Counted from the stretch's first letter, positions 1 to 11,977 are shown. The stretch is DNA of 64,000 nucleotides from Sternotherus odoratus (GCA_032164245.1 JAVMKO010000003.1:137009259-137073258), one strand, 5' to 3'. Made by a program: numbers and translations. The notes: a model not told the origin generated them from the sequence alone.

Positions 1-1077
1 TAGTTTAAAACATTTTGATCTCCAGTTTGAAGCAAAAAAAGTCAGTCATATGCAGTTTTTACTCTCTACAAATTAAATTCTGGGGAACACTTACATACCA
101 CTTTGCTATCGGGCCATTACAGTTATAGATTCTTAGTCCTGCTGCTGGTGATAGGAATGAAGTAATAAGCCCCCTCATTTTTGCATCCTATCCCTATGCG
201 AGACAGCTCATCCTTCATACCATCTGGCTCTTCTGCAATGTCTAGAAGGGTACAATGTGACTGCGTGACAGCCCTAGGATTTGTGATTTGAGGTCTATGC
301 CCACATAGCAGCCTCATTCGATTTGCTTTGCAGGGCTTCATTTGTAGCCTCTGACATGACTCACATTTTGGATTGAGACTTCACCTGAATATTTAACTTA
401 AGGCAGCAAGGTAAAGTGGAGGAAATTGGGATTTGATACAGGGCAAGATATACTCTTCAGATTTTGGTGTGAAATAGTAGAAGTAGTATTTGATTTGGAA
501 CCTGGCAGCAAAATTTCAAACCTGTCAGCATTTAGTATTAGATCAAATTAGCTGCTTGGAATCTTTTAAAGACTGCTCTTACCAATCTTTAACAAGAGTT
601 TCTTCTCTTTTTATCAGTGTGTTTTATCAGTGTGGAAACAGTTGAGGAGGAAGCAAAACCACCCCAACAGTGCTCCCACACAGCAGTGATTTAAACATGA
701 TTATTTACTATTTATACTGTGGTATATACACAATGCTGAAAAGCACCCTGAACACGAGCAATAGTGTAATACATCATGAGAATCCTGGTCAATTTCAAAT
801 GGATGTAGGCACAACATGGAAGTACTACTACCTGGGTATGTGGATGGGGCAACTCGCCACTGTAAATTTTCTTCTGCTGCCAACAGGATAAAGGCAAAAG
901 GAGAAAGAATTCCTATCAACAAATGGCTCAAAAGCTGTGAAACTCCTATGTAAATCTTGACACACATACCCCCGAAACTTTGACTCTCTCACCCTTTGAA
1001 GAAAGAAAGATTCACAGAGACAGACAGAAAGATGGCATCCTCTGGAAGAAAAGTTAAATGAGCTCACTAGTTCCTAT
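1..1077. other. Unrecognised AT-rich DNA
   Basis: No repeat, gene or RNA could be recognised. Short open frames exist on both strands, but none shows a family motif or splice context. One minus-strand frame at 123-341 has 72 codons without any recognisable domain. Confidence 0.5.
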
Positions 1078-1085
1078 GCTCCCAG

Positions 1086-1540
1086 GCAGAAGCGAAAGTA
1101 AGCTGGTACACCATGGTACAGAGTACTAGCAAGAACCGGTGCCCTGAGCAACTGGCTTCCCCAGGCGGCAATTTAAATTGCTGCTGGAGCCCTGGGATAG
1201 CAATGGGGCTCCGGGGGCTATTTAAAGGGCCCAGAGCTCCCCTGCTTCTACCCCCCAGTCCTTTAAATAGCCTCCAGAGCCCTGGGGTAGTGGTGGCAGG
1301 GCTCTGGTGGCTATTTAAAGGGCCGGAGTGGTAGACGCACTGGGAGCCCTGGGCCCTTTAAATAGCCGCCACTACCCCAGCGGGAGGAGAGAGGGAGGGG
1401 AGAGCATTTACAGAGGGCAGGGGCTGGCTCTGACCCCCCAGCCCTGCCCCTTCCACCCGAGGCCTCGCTCTTTCCAGAGGCCAGAGTCGGCCCCAGCCCA
1501 GCCCCTGTACCGGTAAGTCAGTAAATCTACTTTCACCCTT
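1086..1540 (-). mobile_element. Non-autonomous hAT-like DNA transposon
   Basis: An 8-bp direct repeat GCTCCCAG occurs at 1078-1085 and 1541-1548, the TSD size of hAT transposons. The right end, read on the minus strand, is AAGGGTGAAAGTAG and the left end contains GCGAAAGTAAGC, giving a degraded terminal inverted repeat. The exact boundary is uncertain by one or two bases because the terminal bases resemble the duplication. The GC-rich interior carries inverted TTTAAA/GGGCCC blocks near 1217-1234, 1310-1325 and 1348-1365. Short frames inside are composition artefacts. The element at 24808 starts with the same CAGGGGTGAAAGTAA type end, so the two belong to one family. Confidence 0.65.
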
Positions 1541-1548
1541 GCTCCCAG

Positions 1549-3130
1549 GTGACCCAAAAGATACTTGTTTGCCAAAAGTAATGATGAGAATTTAAAAGAC
1601 ACCCCACATGGTACAGATGGACTGCACCAACAGTCTGCTGAAATGTTGCCTCAGCAGCAGAGATTCATGTGGTGACACAAGGCCAACTGCACTAGCATCA
1701 GCTAATGGCCTTGTTCCAGTCACAACTACCGGCACAGCAGGGATAAGTCATCTCCAGAACAACTGAAAGCATGATAAGAGGTATCCTGTCTGCATTGGCC
1801 ATTCAAGTACAGTTCACTCAGCCTCAATATAATTTAACAGTTTAAAAAATAGCAGCTGTGAATAAAAATGTGCCAGAGTGACAAAAACCAAAAGAATTTA
1901 CTGCAACTTCAGAATGGACAAAGCTTTGTATATTTGACCCGTTTTAAACTCACTCCTTTGCTGTCAGATGCTCATTGAAAGTCGCCTTTCTTGATATTTC
2001 TGTTATACTTACATGTCTTTGTAAAAAGTAAAATGCAAATATCAGAAGGTGCCAAAAGTTTAAGAATCGTAAAGAACCTACTCTGTCCATTATTACCTAA
2101 AGCAAACAGGAATACTGTCAAGTACAATGACTACATGACATATAAAGCACTTTAAGACAGTCTGTGTATCAACAATATTTACTTGGCCAGATGGTTGCCT
2201 TTAAATAAACTTAAACAGAGCAAGTCCCTTAGCCTTTCCAAACCACATAAAGAGAAATCAACTACAGAGATGTAGGGGGAAAACACAGACTGAACAACAT
2301 ACAGCAATCATGAACAGTAGTGTGTGACAGATGAGTGGCATTACGTTTTGATACCATAGTCCCTAGTGAATTAAGGAATGCGTATCCTTCATATATTGTC
2401 TTTACTTTGTTTGGGCTTGTCTTATGAGTCTCATTCGTGAGTGTGTGCAGTCAGTCATGGAAAATGGTTTAAATCCGGGGCCCCTGGGCAGCTGCAGATG
2501 GTCCAAAATGTAGCCATAGTCAGTATCCGTCTTTCCCATGGATACTGGAAGTAGAGAGCCTGGGTAGGGGCATTCCTGGTGGGAGAAGAGAGAGTTCTAG
2601 CCCAAAGCACTCTGTACATAAGACTGCATCTGAACATTCCACCTGTAGTGCTTAGGGATGGTGCAGAGGGAGTGTTCAGGTCGCTGCTTTACAAATCTTT
2701 TGCACTGATCCTTCACCCTTCTCTGTCCACAAGACACAATCACCCGGGAGGAGCAAGCTTTTATTCTAAAATGACAGGGGATTATCCTTCCTGCCCTGTA
2801 AGCTTCCTGAAGCAGCACCCAGTCCATTTGGCTAGAATATAGCAAGACACTTCAAGTCCTTACCTAACTCCTTCCAATAAAATAAAAACCTTCCTAAATT
2901 ATTCTAACCTAGCCAGGCAAATTTTCAGAAGACTTCTGTAGTCCTGCACACCCTAAGGAGATGGGCAGAAACCAGGCAGGACAATGTCCTTGTTTAAATA
3001 AAAGGGTCACTGGACCTTTAAGAAGAAACCTAGACGTAAAAAGAACCACTTTGTTTCTGTGGAAAAGTTAAGCAGAGGGGAATGAAAGGGGGCAGCTGTC
3101 TCCCTCACTCTCCAAGCAGAGGCACTCAAG
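1549..3130. other. Mostly unrecognised AT-rich DNA
   Basis: No gene or clear repeat was identified apart from a possible LINE fragment near 2490-2710, listed separately. Several polyA or polyT runs of fewer than 10 bases occur. Confidence 0.45.
2490..2710 (+). mobile_element. Possible degenerate L2/CR1-clade LINE 3' fragment
   Basis: Plus-strand translation near 2492-2530 gives QLQMVQNVA, which resembles the LQLVQNAAAR stretch that follows the reverse-transcriptase domain in L2-type LINE proteins. About 130 bases further, GVFRSLLYKSF resembles the near-C-terminal segment of such proteins. The frame is not continuous and only these two short islands support the call, so this is an inference from memory of the family. 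Confidence 0.25.
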
Positions 3131-3295
3131 TGTAGAGCCCTGTGCGAATACAAATTTATATCCACAGATGCAGATATAAATCGGTATCCACGGAACCGCA
3201 GGGCTCTCCCAGGAACCGCAACGGCAAAAGGAACAGAACGTGGTGCTGCCACTCCCAGGAGCCAGTGGAAATCACAGCATCCTCCTCCTCGTATC
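3131..3295. repeat. Possible short foldback/MITE repeat
   Basis: TAGAGCCCTG at 3134-3143 is mirrored by CAGGGCTCT at 3199-3207, enclosing alternating TATCCRCGG-like and ATATAAAT blocks. This pattern fits a short inverted-repeat element seen in turtle-type genomes. No target-site duplication was found, so class and limits are uncertain. Confidence 0.35.
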
Positions 3296-3299
3296 ATAT

Positions 3300-4529
3300 T
3301 GTTCAGGAAAACATCTAGATACTTTTATTGGAGGGAAAAAAATTAGACTTTTCAAAATCTAGAGGCTACAAATAGGCAAAATAAATCAGATGTAACAGCT
3401 ACATCAATATACTGCATCATTAGACAGGGGACTACATCATATCCAATCTATAATCACTCCCCAGATCACTAAGGAACTAAAAAAGATGGATCTACACAAT
3501 AAATAGCCATAAAAAACTTATTAAATGTTTATTTATCCTTTGGTATTTTTAATCTCCTCATTCAGAAAACTTCTCAGTAACTACTTCTCAATAACACTCT
3601 TTTTGGATTTCCTTATTAAACCAAGAGCTGGCAAAGAGACTTAAGTTCTGGTCTGTTCATAGTACTGTGTTTTTCAAGGCCCCAGTCCAGCATTCCAACA
3701 TGCTGAGAGAATCATGTGTTAATGGTGATGTCAATGGAACTCAATCCAGGATTAAGGGCCAGATTGCAGGATCGGGGCCTATATCTGTGTCGTCTTAGCT
3801 TTTAGTAACTAAAAGTTTTGGGTTTTTTTAAACATTTCAGATGTTTCCAGTTAATTTAGTGCTTGTGAGAGATGGCAGACTGATAACACTGGAAACCAAC
3901 ATTCTCATTCTACAAAGCAAGACAGCAATAATAAAAGTTTCCCCACATTGTCCCACCAATGTTCCTCATGCCTAGTCTCAAAGGGACACCTGTATGGATC
4001 AAAGGGTGGATTGGGCTCAGTGTTCCTTTAAGCATATTTCATAAACCATCCAGCGAAACATGAATAGCACCCCTGCGTGGTTCTGACTAAATGAGAACCA
4101 CTGCATTGGATTACTTGGTGTTTAAGTTTTTCACACAGTTCAAACCAGCAGTTATTTGTTCACCCTAAACACACAAAGAAGTCAGTGGGGTTTTGGCTGT
4201 TAAAGCAATGCAGTGGTATGGCCCACATGGTGCCACAATACCTAGGTAAAATGGATTATGCTCAGGATGGAGTAACAGTTTTAAGTCTTCTTGCCTTTGT
4301 GGTTCAAATTTAGACTCATAATATTGCTCCTTTTTATGAGTCAACATTTAATGTGGCACTTCTTGAAGTGTGTGTTGTGTAGACGAAGAAAAGGATACTT
4401 AAAAGTAAATAGATAAAGCATGAGATGTTCACTCAATAGACAACATAGTCTAAGAATTTAGTTATTAACAAAAAACCTGAGTGCTGTATCTGAGTGCAGA
4501 GCCGTCCATTAGTACAATATTCAGCACGC
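3300..4529. other. Unrecognised AT-rich DNA
   Basis: No gene. A fragment near 3690-3782 (a GATGTCAATGGAACTC core with flanking CAGTCCAGCATTCC and GCCAGATTGCAGGATCGGGGCC) looks like a relic of the palindromic foldback family noted at 29889 and 57100. The rest is unassigned. Confidence 0.4.
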
Positions 4530-4990
4530 ACAAACTGCTTCAAAATTTTGGGGCATTCCCTTTATGCAGAATGCCAGTTGTTCATCTGCTGTGAGGTCAG
4601 CCATATCACTGGTCCAGGAATCAATGTCTGGCAGGGATTGAGTTTTCCATTTTTACAGAATTGATTAATTTTTCAGCAACCAAAGCTGCAGCTGGAACCA
4701 CACCACCCTGTCACCAAGTAACCTCCAGGTATCACAAATGTATCCAAGAATGAAATTTAAGGGGGAGGGCTCCAATTTAGCATCCAATATCAAATTAGTC
4801 CTTTGACCCACCTCACACCAGAAATTATTTATATAGGGGACACTCCCAAAACCTATGAGCTAATGTAGCATGTAGGGAGTTACATTTCTAACAGCAGAGC
4901 AGGCAGCAATTTTTAAAAATGAACCAAAGATATAAGGAGTGTGCATAACACAAGGCTTATCTGGCTTTTTGTTTGTTTGTTTGTTTGTTT
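4530..4990 (-). pseudogene. Possible Tx1/L1-like LINE ORF2 C-terminal relic
   Basis: Minus-strand translation between about 4830 and 4530 contains NNFWCEVGQRTNLILD, then LNFILGYICDTWRLLG, then SLPDIDSWTSDMADLTADEQ. The order FW..V...L, LG.I and P...W...M..L...E matches the C-terminal tail that follows the zinc-knuckle region in Tx1/L1-clade ORF2 proteins. At least two in-frame stops interrupt the reading, so it is dead. No endonuclease or reverse-transcriptase domain is present nearby. A (TTTG)n tract at 4972-4996 borders it. The assignment rests on motif spacing only. An unrelated chance frame remains possible. Confidence 0.4.
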
Positions 4991-4996
4991 GTTTTT
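4972..4996. repeat. (TTTG)n microsatellite
   Basis: Five consecutive GTTT/TTTG units followed by a T run. Confidence 0.9.
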
Positions 4997-6114
4997 TAGG
5001 AGACACACATATTTTCCATCTAGTAAACGCTTCATTTTCCATATATACAATTATCCGGATTGTTAAATCAAAAGAAGAGTGAAAACTGCTAGCACAAAGC
5101 TGACACCATAATATTTAGATACCAGTCCTAGAAAATTAGCTTTAATTCTGTATCTACTACTATACGTAAGACAATTATAGTAACAATTGTCCTTAAAACC
5201 CTCTCAGAATTGGTTTCACACAAGCAACGCTTTTCTATGGAGTAATTACTTTTAGCATCCCCAATCCCGTTACTGACACACATATTTTAATATTTTGACA
5301 TTTTAATGCCATCTGCCACTTAGAAACCCAATCTGCTAAACTGTGAAAATTTATTACAAATACTATGTACATCCTCCAAGTTATCTGATTATTCTCCTAG
5401 TGAGAAGGCCTGATTCTCCACTGCTCTGAACCATGTGTAATCATTTACACCTGGGCCAACTGGGCACAAAATGCTCCCAGATCAGAAAGATAGCATTTTA
5501 TATCCACTTGGGATATCTGTAGAAGATTAGAATAGGTGCAAAGCCAGAGAGAATCAAGCCCAGATTCTTTTGTAAACACTTATTACAGCTTCTAGAGCTT
5601 TTGTGTACATAATAGAAGAAAACCTCATTAGGTCAACTGCTCCTTCCTCTCATGGGAAAACCTGTGAGAATGGGGATGGGAAGAGAAAAAAAAATTTTTT
5701 TACAAGGTTTTCTGTGCACAGTCTCTGTCAAATCATGTAGTGCAGGGGTAGGATTTACCACTCTGGAATTAGTTGCAGTCCTACCCCAAACCCTGAACGT
5801 GTCAGGAAACTTTGCCTTCCACTTGCTCTAGTGCTCCTGGTCTCTCCATACATACTTCCCAAAAGCACAACTCTACCAATGACCCCCCTCTGGCTTCTGC
5901 TGCCCATGAGACCTTCCTTCAAAAGGGCTGGCTCAGCAAAAGAGAGTATTCATTCCATTTCAAGATGTATTCCCATTCCTGGGAAACAACATGGCTCTGG
6001 GGAAGGGATAATGTAGGTCCATTGTGGTCTGATCTCTCCAGGCCCAAACTCATTGGCCACCTATCACTTCCCAGCCCCACAGGATTTCAGGAGAGGGGTA
6101 GAGTATAGGGAAAC
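4997..6114. other. Unrecognised AT-rich DNA
   Basis: No gene recognised. A segment near 5408-5480 (GATTCTCCACTG and ATCATTTACACCTGGGCC) resembles the dispersed TTACACC...GATTCTCC repeat of sauropsid genomes, but it is too short to assign. Confidence 0.4.
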
Positions 6115-6326
6115 CAGTGTGGTCAAGCGGATACAGCTCTGGGCTGAGATACAGGAGAATCTGTGTTCTCATTCTGGCTCTTCCACTGGTCTGCTGAGTG
6201 ACCTGGGGAAAGTCACTTTCCCTTTCTGTGCCTCATTTTCTCCATCTGTAAATGGGGGTAAATGATACTGACCTTTTCTAAAGTGCTTTGAGATCTAAGA
6301 ATACTGAGCTCTATATAACTACTAGG
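6115..6326 (+). mobile_element. MIR / CORE-SINE
   Basis: The segment follows the MIR consensus order. A tRNA-derived head (GTGGTCAAGCGGATACAGCTCTGGGCTG) is followed by a CORE with GACCTGGGGAAAGTCACTT, then CTGTGCCTCATTTTC and ATCTGTAAATGGGG, then a tail with AAAGTGCTTTGAGATC. It ends in a (TTA)n run. Plus orientation. Overlapping short frames are not genes. Confidence 0.85.
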
Positions 6327-6350
6327 TATTATATTATTATTATTATTATA
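6327..6350. repeat. (TTA)n microsatellite at SINE tail
   Basis: Tandem ATT/TTA units directly downstream of the SINE, probably grown from its 3' tail. Confidence 0.85.
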
Positions 6351-6471
6351 GACATCTGACCACTTCCACTTTCTGCATGATGAGGGGACAGTCAAGGATT
6401 ATCTCAGCCCAATCCTGATTTACTTAGAGAAAATTCCCATTGGCTTTAGGGTCCGCCTCTATATGATAGCC

Positions 6472-6769
6472 CAGGGGTAGGCAAGCTATGGCACGGGTGC
6501 CAAATGTGGCACATAAGCTGATTTTCAGCAGCACTCACACTGGCCACCGGTCTGGGGGCTCTGCATTTTAATTTAATTTTAAATGAAACTTCTTAAACAT
6601 TTTAAAAACCACATTTATTTACATACAACAATAGTTTAGTTCTATATTATAGACTTACAGAAAGAGACCTTCTAAAAATGTTAAAATGTCTTACTGGCAC
6701 ACGAAACCTTAAATTAATGTGACTAAATGAAGACTCAGCACATCACTTGTGAAAGATTGCCGACACCTG
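6472..6769. mobile_element. hAT MITE with perfect 8-bp TSD
   Basis: TGATAGCC occurs immediately before (6464-6471) and after (6770-6777) a 298-bp segment starting CAGGGGTAGGCAA and ending TTGCCGACACCTG. The ends form an imperfect inverted repeat of the CAGGGGTNGGCAA type typical of hAT transposons. The interior is AT-rich with no transposase frame, so the element is non-autonomous. Confidence 0.88.
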
Positions 6770-6777
6770 TGATAGCC

Positions 6778-8004
6778 CATTAGTAGCTTCTTGGTACAAT
6801 CTACTGAATTTAAGATTTTGTTTTTTCTAGATGTGTCTAGTCCATTATCTATGCCATGGGACTTAATAACAAGACTTGACGCAAACAAGCCATCTAAACG
6901 GTTTTTCCCCTTAATTATCTTGTGAAAATGTAACACCAATGTATGTCACCTACTGTAAACTATATTCATTATAACTGCAGTCCACACAACACTATGCTGC
7001 TATCTAGATATTGATACAAAATAAACGAAGGGTAATTCTTGGTCTTTCAAAACAAGTTAGTGTTTCAAAAACCTATTCTCCTACCAATTCAGATGCATTA
7101 ATATAGTAAATTCCAATTTCTTGGATTATTAACACATCATGGATACTTTGGGGAAGTGATATAGTCCCTGAAGTATCCATTTTAAATTGTGTTAACTAAC
7201 TTTTGCCTCTGACTACCAATCATTTGTTTCCTTTGCAAGTGACTCTTTCTTGCCCAAAAAACAAAGATGACAGAACTATAATTCTATTAATCTAGTTTTG
7301 CCTATCTGGCTTTGGATGCATAAAAGTCATTTTGTAGATTTCTAATCATAATAAATCTCACCGGTCCATAATACATCTCACGGAAGTATCACAGTAATTG
7401 GAGTCCCAAATTTTTCCTACTGTACTGCCCTTGGTCCAATGTACCAGGATGTTTGTTATCTAGTCTTGGGCATATATATCCTTCCATATCTTGCAGACTT
7501 TTAAATTACTTTCTCTTAATGGAAAGATGTCATGTAAATCTATGTTGTTACAAAATTTAAACACCTCCCCTCCCCTTCAAACCTCTGTTATTTCATGATC
7601 TTTACAAGGGATTAAAAAAAAAAAAGCAGTCAACATCGCTAGCCAACAACATTAACATTTTATCTCCAACTGCACAAAGCATATTGCTAAAAACCAAAAC
7701 ATTACAGATCCAGAACCTGACAGACCGAACAAGCCAGAATTGTATTCATTCTTTAAACAAAGGGGAGGAAAACATGCTGGCCTAAGGCAGGGTCATTGGC
7801 ATCTGGGCACTACCAGTACCATTGGGAATCTACACAAAGCAATACGTTGGAGGCAGAGTTGCAGGTGCCACTCAGTGCACTGTAGAAGAACAGAAGGACC
7901 AATGGTAAAGGAGCCACTTGGTTTTTAAGTTGTTAGTTGTCAGATCCTTTAACTTAACTGTATTGAGGTTTGCTGTATTCTTATGCTAGTGATCTCAAAA
8001 TGGC
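6778..8004. other. Unrecognised AT-rich DNA
   Basis: No gene, RNA or repeat recognised. A 12-base A run occurs at 7614-7625. Confidence 0.5.
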
Positions 8005-8017
8005 TTCTTAAGCACAG

Positions 8018-9061
8018 GTTTAAGATTAGCAGCGGTGTTAGTCTGTATCCGTAAATAAAACAAGGAAGACTTTGTAGCACCTTAGAGACACGCCAGTTTA
8101 TTTCAGCATAAACTTTCGTGGGCTATAGCTCACTTCATCGGATGCATAGAATGGAAGAGAAGTAAGATGCATTTATGCACAAAGAAAGAAAGAAAGAAAA
8201 GTTGTACATTAGCATACTAATTCTAAGAGGCTGTTAAATTTAGATGGCCCCTTATCAGTAGGAGAAAAAATACCTTTTGAAATGGATATCTGTCAGGCAG
8301 GACATAACACCTATTGAAGGTAAATTAACAAGGGAAATGCAATCAATTAGTGTAATGAGAGAACCATTCGCAAGTTCTGTTAAGCCCTTGGTTTATTGTA
8401 TCCAATTTAAATAGGACCTAATCACATCAGCCACACCATCAGAGGCTCATTCACCTGCACATGGACCAATGTGACATATGCCATCATGTGCCAGCAATGC
8501 CCTTCTGTTATGTACATTGGCCAAACCAGCCAGTCTCTACGCAAAAGAATAAATAGACATAAATCTGACATCAGGAATCAGAACATTCAAAAACCAGTAG
8601 GAGAACACTTCAGTCTTCCTGGCCATTCCATTAAAGATTTGATGGTTTCAGTTTTGAACCAGAAAAACTTCCAAAACAGACTCCAACGAGAAACTGAGGA
8701 ACTGGAATTAATTTTCAAATTGGATACAATAAACGAAGGGCTAAATAGAACTTGTGAATGGTTCTCTCATTACACTAATTGATTGCATTTCCCTTGTTAA
8801 TTTACCTTCAATAGGTGTTATGTCCTGCCTGACAGATATCCATTTCAAAAGGTATTTTTTTCTCCTGCTGATAATGGCCCATCTAAATTTAACAGCCTCT
8901 TAGAATTGGTATGCTAATGTACAACTTTCTTTCTTTCTTTCTGTGTGCATAAATGCATCCTTCTCTTCAATTCTATGCATCCGATGAAGTGGGCTATAGC
9001 CCACGAAAGCTTATGCTGAAATAAACTGGTTAGTCTCTAAGGTGCTACAAATTCTTCCTCA
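8018..9061 (+). mobile_element. Penelope-like element with inverted second tail
   Basis: The right half (about 8420-9061, plus) carries a GIY-YIG endonuclease frame and the characteristic 3' tail (GATGAAGTGGGCTATAGCCC, then AAACTGGTTAGTCTCTAAGG). The left part (8021-8400) is the reverse complement of that same tail and 3' UTR, so a roughly 330-bp inverted repeat flanks the coding core. Near-identical 13-bp direct repeats TTCTTAAGCACAG (8005-8017) and TTCTTAAGTACAG (9062-9074) mark the insertion. Inverted partial copies joined at the 5' end are a known feature of Penelope insertions. The reverse-transcriptase domain is absent. Confidence 0.88.
8471..8782 (+). pseudogene. PLE GIY-YIG endonuclease domain (5' truncated)
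   Basis: The 103-codon open frame covers the C-terminal GIY-YIG nuclease of a Penelope-like element, which in the family nicks target DNA to prime reverse transcription. The first motif is degraded to TYAIM, the second is intact as MYIGQT (residues 14-19), the helix has the conserved arginines in LRKRINRHKSD (about residues 23-33), and the acidic residue is in KPVGEHF (E45). No reverse transcriptase lies upstream because the inverted copy of the tail replaces it, so the frame's apparent start is not a biological start. It is nearly intact as a domain, but the element cannot be autonomous. Confidence 0.85.
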
Positions 9062-9074
9062 TTCTTAAGTACAG

Positions 9075-9418
9075 TAATCCATTGGCAACACAAACAGCAA
9101 CTGCTGATGCTTTCTATAAAGCTCCTTTATACAGAGGTAGTATTTGTAAGGGACATACACAGAGAACAATGCCCCAGTTGATTTCTACATTCCTGCAATG
9201 AGCTTTACTTCACCTTTGAATATTAGATAACAGATGTGGAAAACATCCCACATGCTTAGGTTCTGACAGGGTCAATTATTAATGTTTCATAATTCATGAG
9301 CGTTTCATGTCCAAGATGACAGCAGCTTGCAAACACACATCCACAGGCTCACTTTACTTTACCTTATATCTCCTATTCTGAGAGACCATAGAATTAGAAA
9401 TTTAGTACATTGTGGTTA
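9075..9418. other. Unrecognised AT-rich DNA
   Basis: Nothing identifiable between two PLE insertions. Confidence 0.5.
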
Positions 9419-9432
9419 CTTCCTAGGAGCAG

Positions 9433-9547
9433 AGAATCAGAGAGGTAGCCGTGTTAGTCTGGAATAGCAGAGGTAACAAAGTCCTGTGGCACCTTAAAGA
9501 CTAACTACTTTATAGTTAGTCTTTAAGGTGCCACAGGACTTTGTTAC
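9433..9547. mobile_element. PLE tail micro-insertion forming a hairpin
   Basis: A 115-bp insertion flanked by a 14-bp exact direct repeat CTTCCTAGGAGCAG (9419-9432 and 9548-9561). The left part (9433-9512) is a reversed PLE tail (AGAGGTAGCCGTGTTAGTCT, then GTGGCACCTTAAAGACTAAC). The right part repeats the terminal 30-odd bases in the opposite sense, so the two arms pair almost perfectly around a short spacer near 9507-9512. This is the smallest version of the inverted-tail structure seen at 8018. Confidence 0.85.
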
Positions 9548-9561
9548 CTTCCTAGGAGCAG

Positions 9562-11977
9562 TCATTCATAACCAAGCTTATGCTGCATGTAAAGAACAAG
9601 AGGAAAGACAACAAGCACATGAATGAAAGAGAGAAAAAGAGTTACAGAATTGTCCTAGTCAATCAATATATGAGGAATAGATAATTTCTCTGATGTCACC
9701 AGAAATCCAAGTGCATCACTGTAATATAAGATAACTAAATCAGAACACTGGCTACCGCTGTCTAATTGGGCTGATGGCTGTTTCCAGGATTTATAGTGAC
9801 CCGGTGCTGGAATAAGGAGATTTGAGGATTTTTTTTTTAATTTTACAGCTGTTTCAACAAAATGTGATCAACAACAATTTTTAAGCCCATGGGCCTGCTC
9901 CCATCAATATTAACAAAACTCCCATTGACTTCAGCTGGAGGAGGACTGGGACCTATGTCCCTATATTTGACATGACAAGTGACTAGTCTTCTAGATGGCC
10001 TTACACTGGGGAGCAGCTTTGAAAAGGACAGAGGAAAAGGCTGGATTTAGCACATACACCACTTAAGTAGGGACTAGGCAATAAGTTCCAAGACGTGCAC
10101 CTATAAAAGGGCAAAATTTTAATCAGTGAAATCTTTAATCAGTGAAAATGCAGCATTATCTTACAAGAAAATCAGCTGTAGTACTGCAACTGTACATCAG
10201 AAAATGTATGTATCATGACACTGTTCCCTAATCTATTTCCCCTTATTATGCTCCCATTATGAGCGTCTTCCCCCAATTTCCAAGTGTAGAAATTGACAAG
10301 CTTTATTTTCCATCCCCATCAAGATTGCACTGCTGCTCCAAGTTTCCCCTGCTTCATCCTGACGCTAATTATTACTGAGGCCTGAGCTGTCTCAAAGTTG
10401 GCAGAATTTTTGCAGAAATGCACAGTTCCAAGTTGCCAGGTGCTTGAATATAAATATTTAATCAATACCTTTTTGTTTTTCAGCAACAGCCCCAAAAAGC
10501 ACAGATGGACTGAAATGAAACTCAATTATAAATTAATTTCATATATACATATTTTATATACACACACATATGGAGATTGCAAACTGTCTATCACACAAAA
10601 ATAATGTAAAGTAGCTATATCTTCTTTAAAGCTTTGTTGTCACTCTTATTCACTCTCATTCATTTGTATAAAGGAATAAGCACAAAGATTAGACAGCTTT
10701 CCAAAATTGTATGACTCATCAAAAAGTACAGTCACGATAGCCTAAAAAAGTGGGGGAAAGCCTTTTTCTCTCTCTGTTTGGTGTATGTCTAAATAGAGAC
10801 ATCGGGATTATTTCATTATCAACCTTTTCCATTTTCCTAGTACCAGTACTGTTGGAATTATTGTTTATGCAGGATATTATCACAACAATTTCACCATAAA
10901 ATTCCTTTATTAAATTCAAATGAGGAATGATATGTATACAATTGCTCTAAACATGCCTAAAAAGCCCAAATAAGCAATTTGCTACAGCCAAACAGTAACA
11001 AAACATTTATAAGCATTTGATCAAGATACTTACAAATGGGCTAAACCTAATGGTGCTTAGACTCATATTGGTCAGCTCTAACATGGTCAGGTGGTATTAT
11101 AGCAGTGAATCCTTCAAAACTTTACTTTTTTTAACCCTTTAACAAAGGAACGATGCTATTACGAATTCCTGATTTCAGCTAAAAAAACATTCGAAATAGT
11201 TCATCCGTATTTCAAGTCTTAATCCAGATATGAGTTTCAGCTTCTTTCCCCGCCCCCCCGGCCCCATCTTTTGACCTTTTTGCTGATCAACAATTTTTCC
11301 CTTTGCACTTAGGTTCACATAGGCCCTAATTTTTGAGATAACACTAATGTGTGGGTGGGAAGGTTCATGTTGGCTCTTTTGAAGACACTCAGTTTCTATC
11401 TAAAACCATCTGCAGTCATCTGTATTGGTCAGAGGTTGTCTTATAAACTTCCCCTTATTACATGAGTTATTCTTTGAATAGGACATCCTCCTTACTTTAT
11501 TCTTTCTGGCCTTATAACTCAATACTTTCAAGGCATTACTTTTACTTGCTAGTTAGGGCCTTTAAAACATTTCTTTAACAAAATTTAAGCTAACTTTAAT
11601 TCTCTGTTATATTTATTCTAAAATTGACACAAATAAAGAGTAACCACTCTTCTTCCAGGCAAACCAAACTATTTTTTTCAAAGCCCACACGATAGGAACA
11701 ATAAACAAAAGTGAGGCAACTCTAATAGAGATTACAAGCATCAAACAATGCTCACGTGCATGACAATATATATATTTGTAACTTTTGTTTTAGAACCATA
11801 GTATAACTCACTGAATGCCTTACAGTAGGTTTTGTTTAAAAAGACAATTATCCACCTGCGGTTTTTTTAATTTATTTTCAGCCTATTAATAGCTATAGAA
11901 AATAAAATCTGCACCAGACTCAACTCAAATTAAAACAAAGCCTAGCAGAGGTAGTCCGTCACACAAAGAAGTACAGT
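9562..11977. other. Mostly unrecognised AT-rich DNA
   Basis: No gene. A short stretch near 9903-9950 (AACTCCCATTGACTTCAGCT) carries the dispersed foldback-core motif. A short AT/AC-rich microsatellite lies near 10545-10570, a C-rich run at 11250-11265 and an AT run at 11766-11778. Confidence 0.45.

Noticed and set aside
8471..8782. Bacterial-type GIY-YIG nuclease, possibly horizontally transferred or a contaminant
   Set aside because: The domain sits in a PLE with its eukaryotic linker and tail, and five copies occur in the window.
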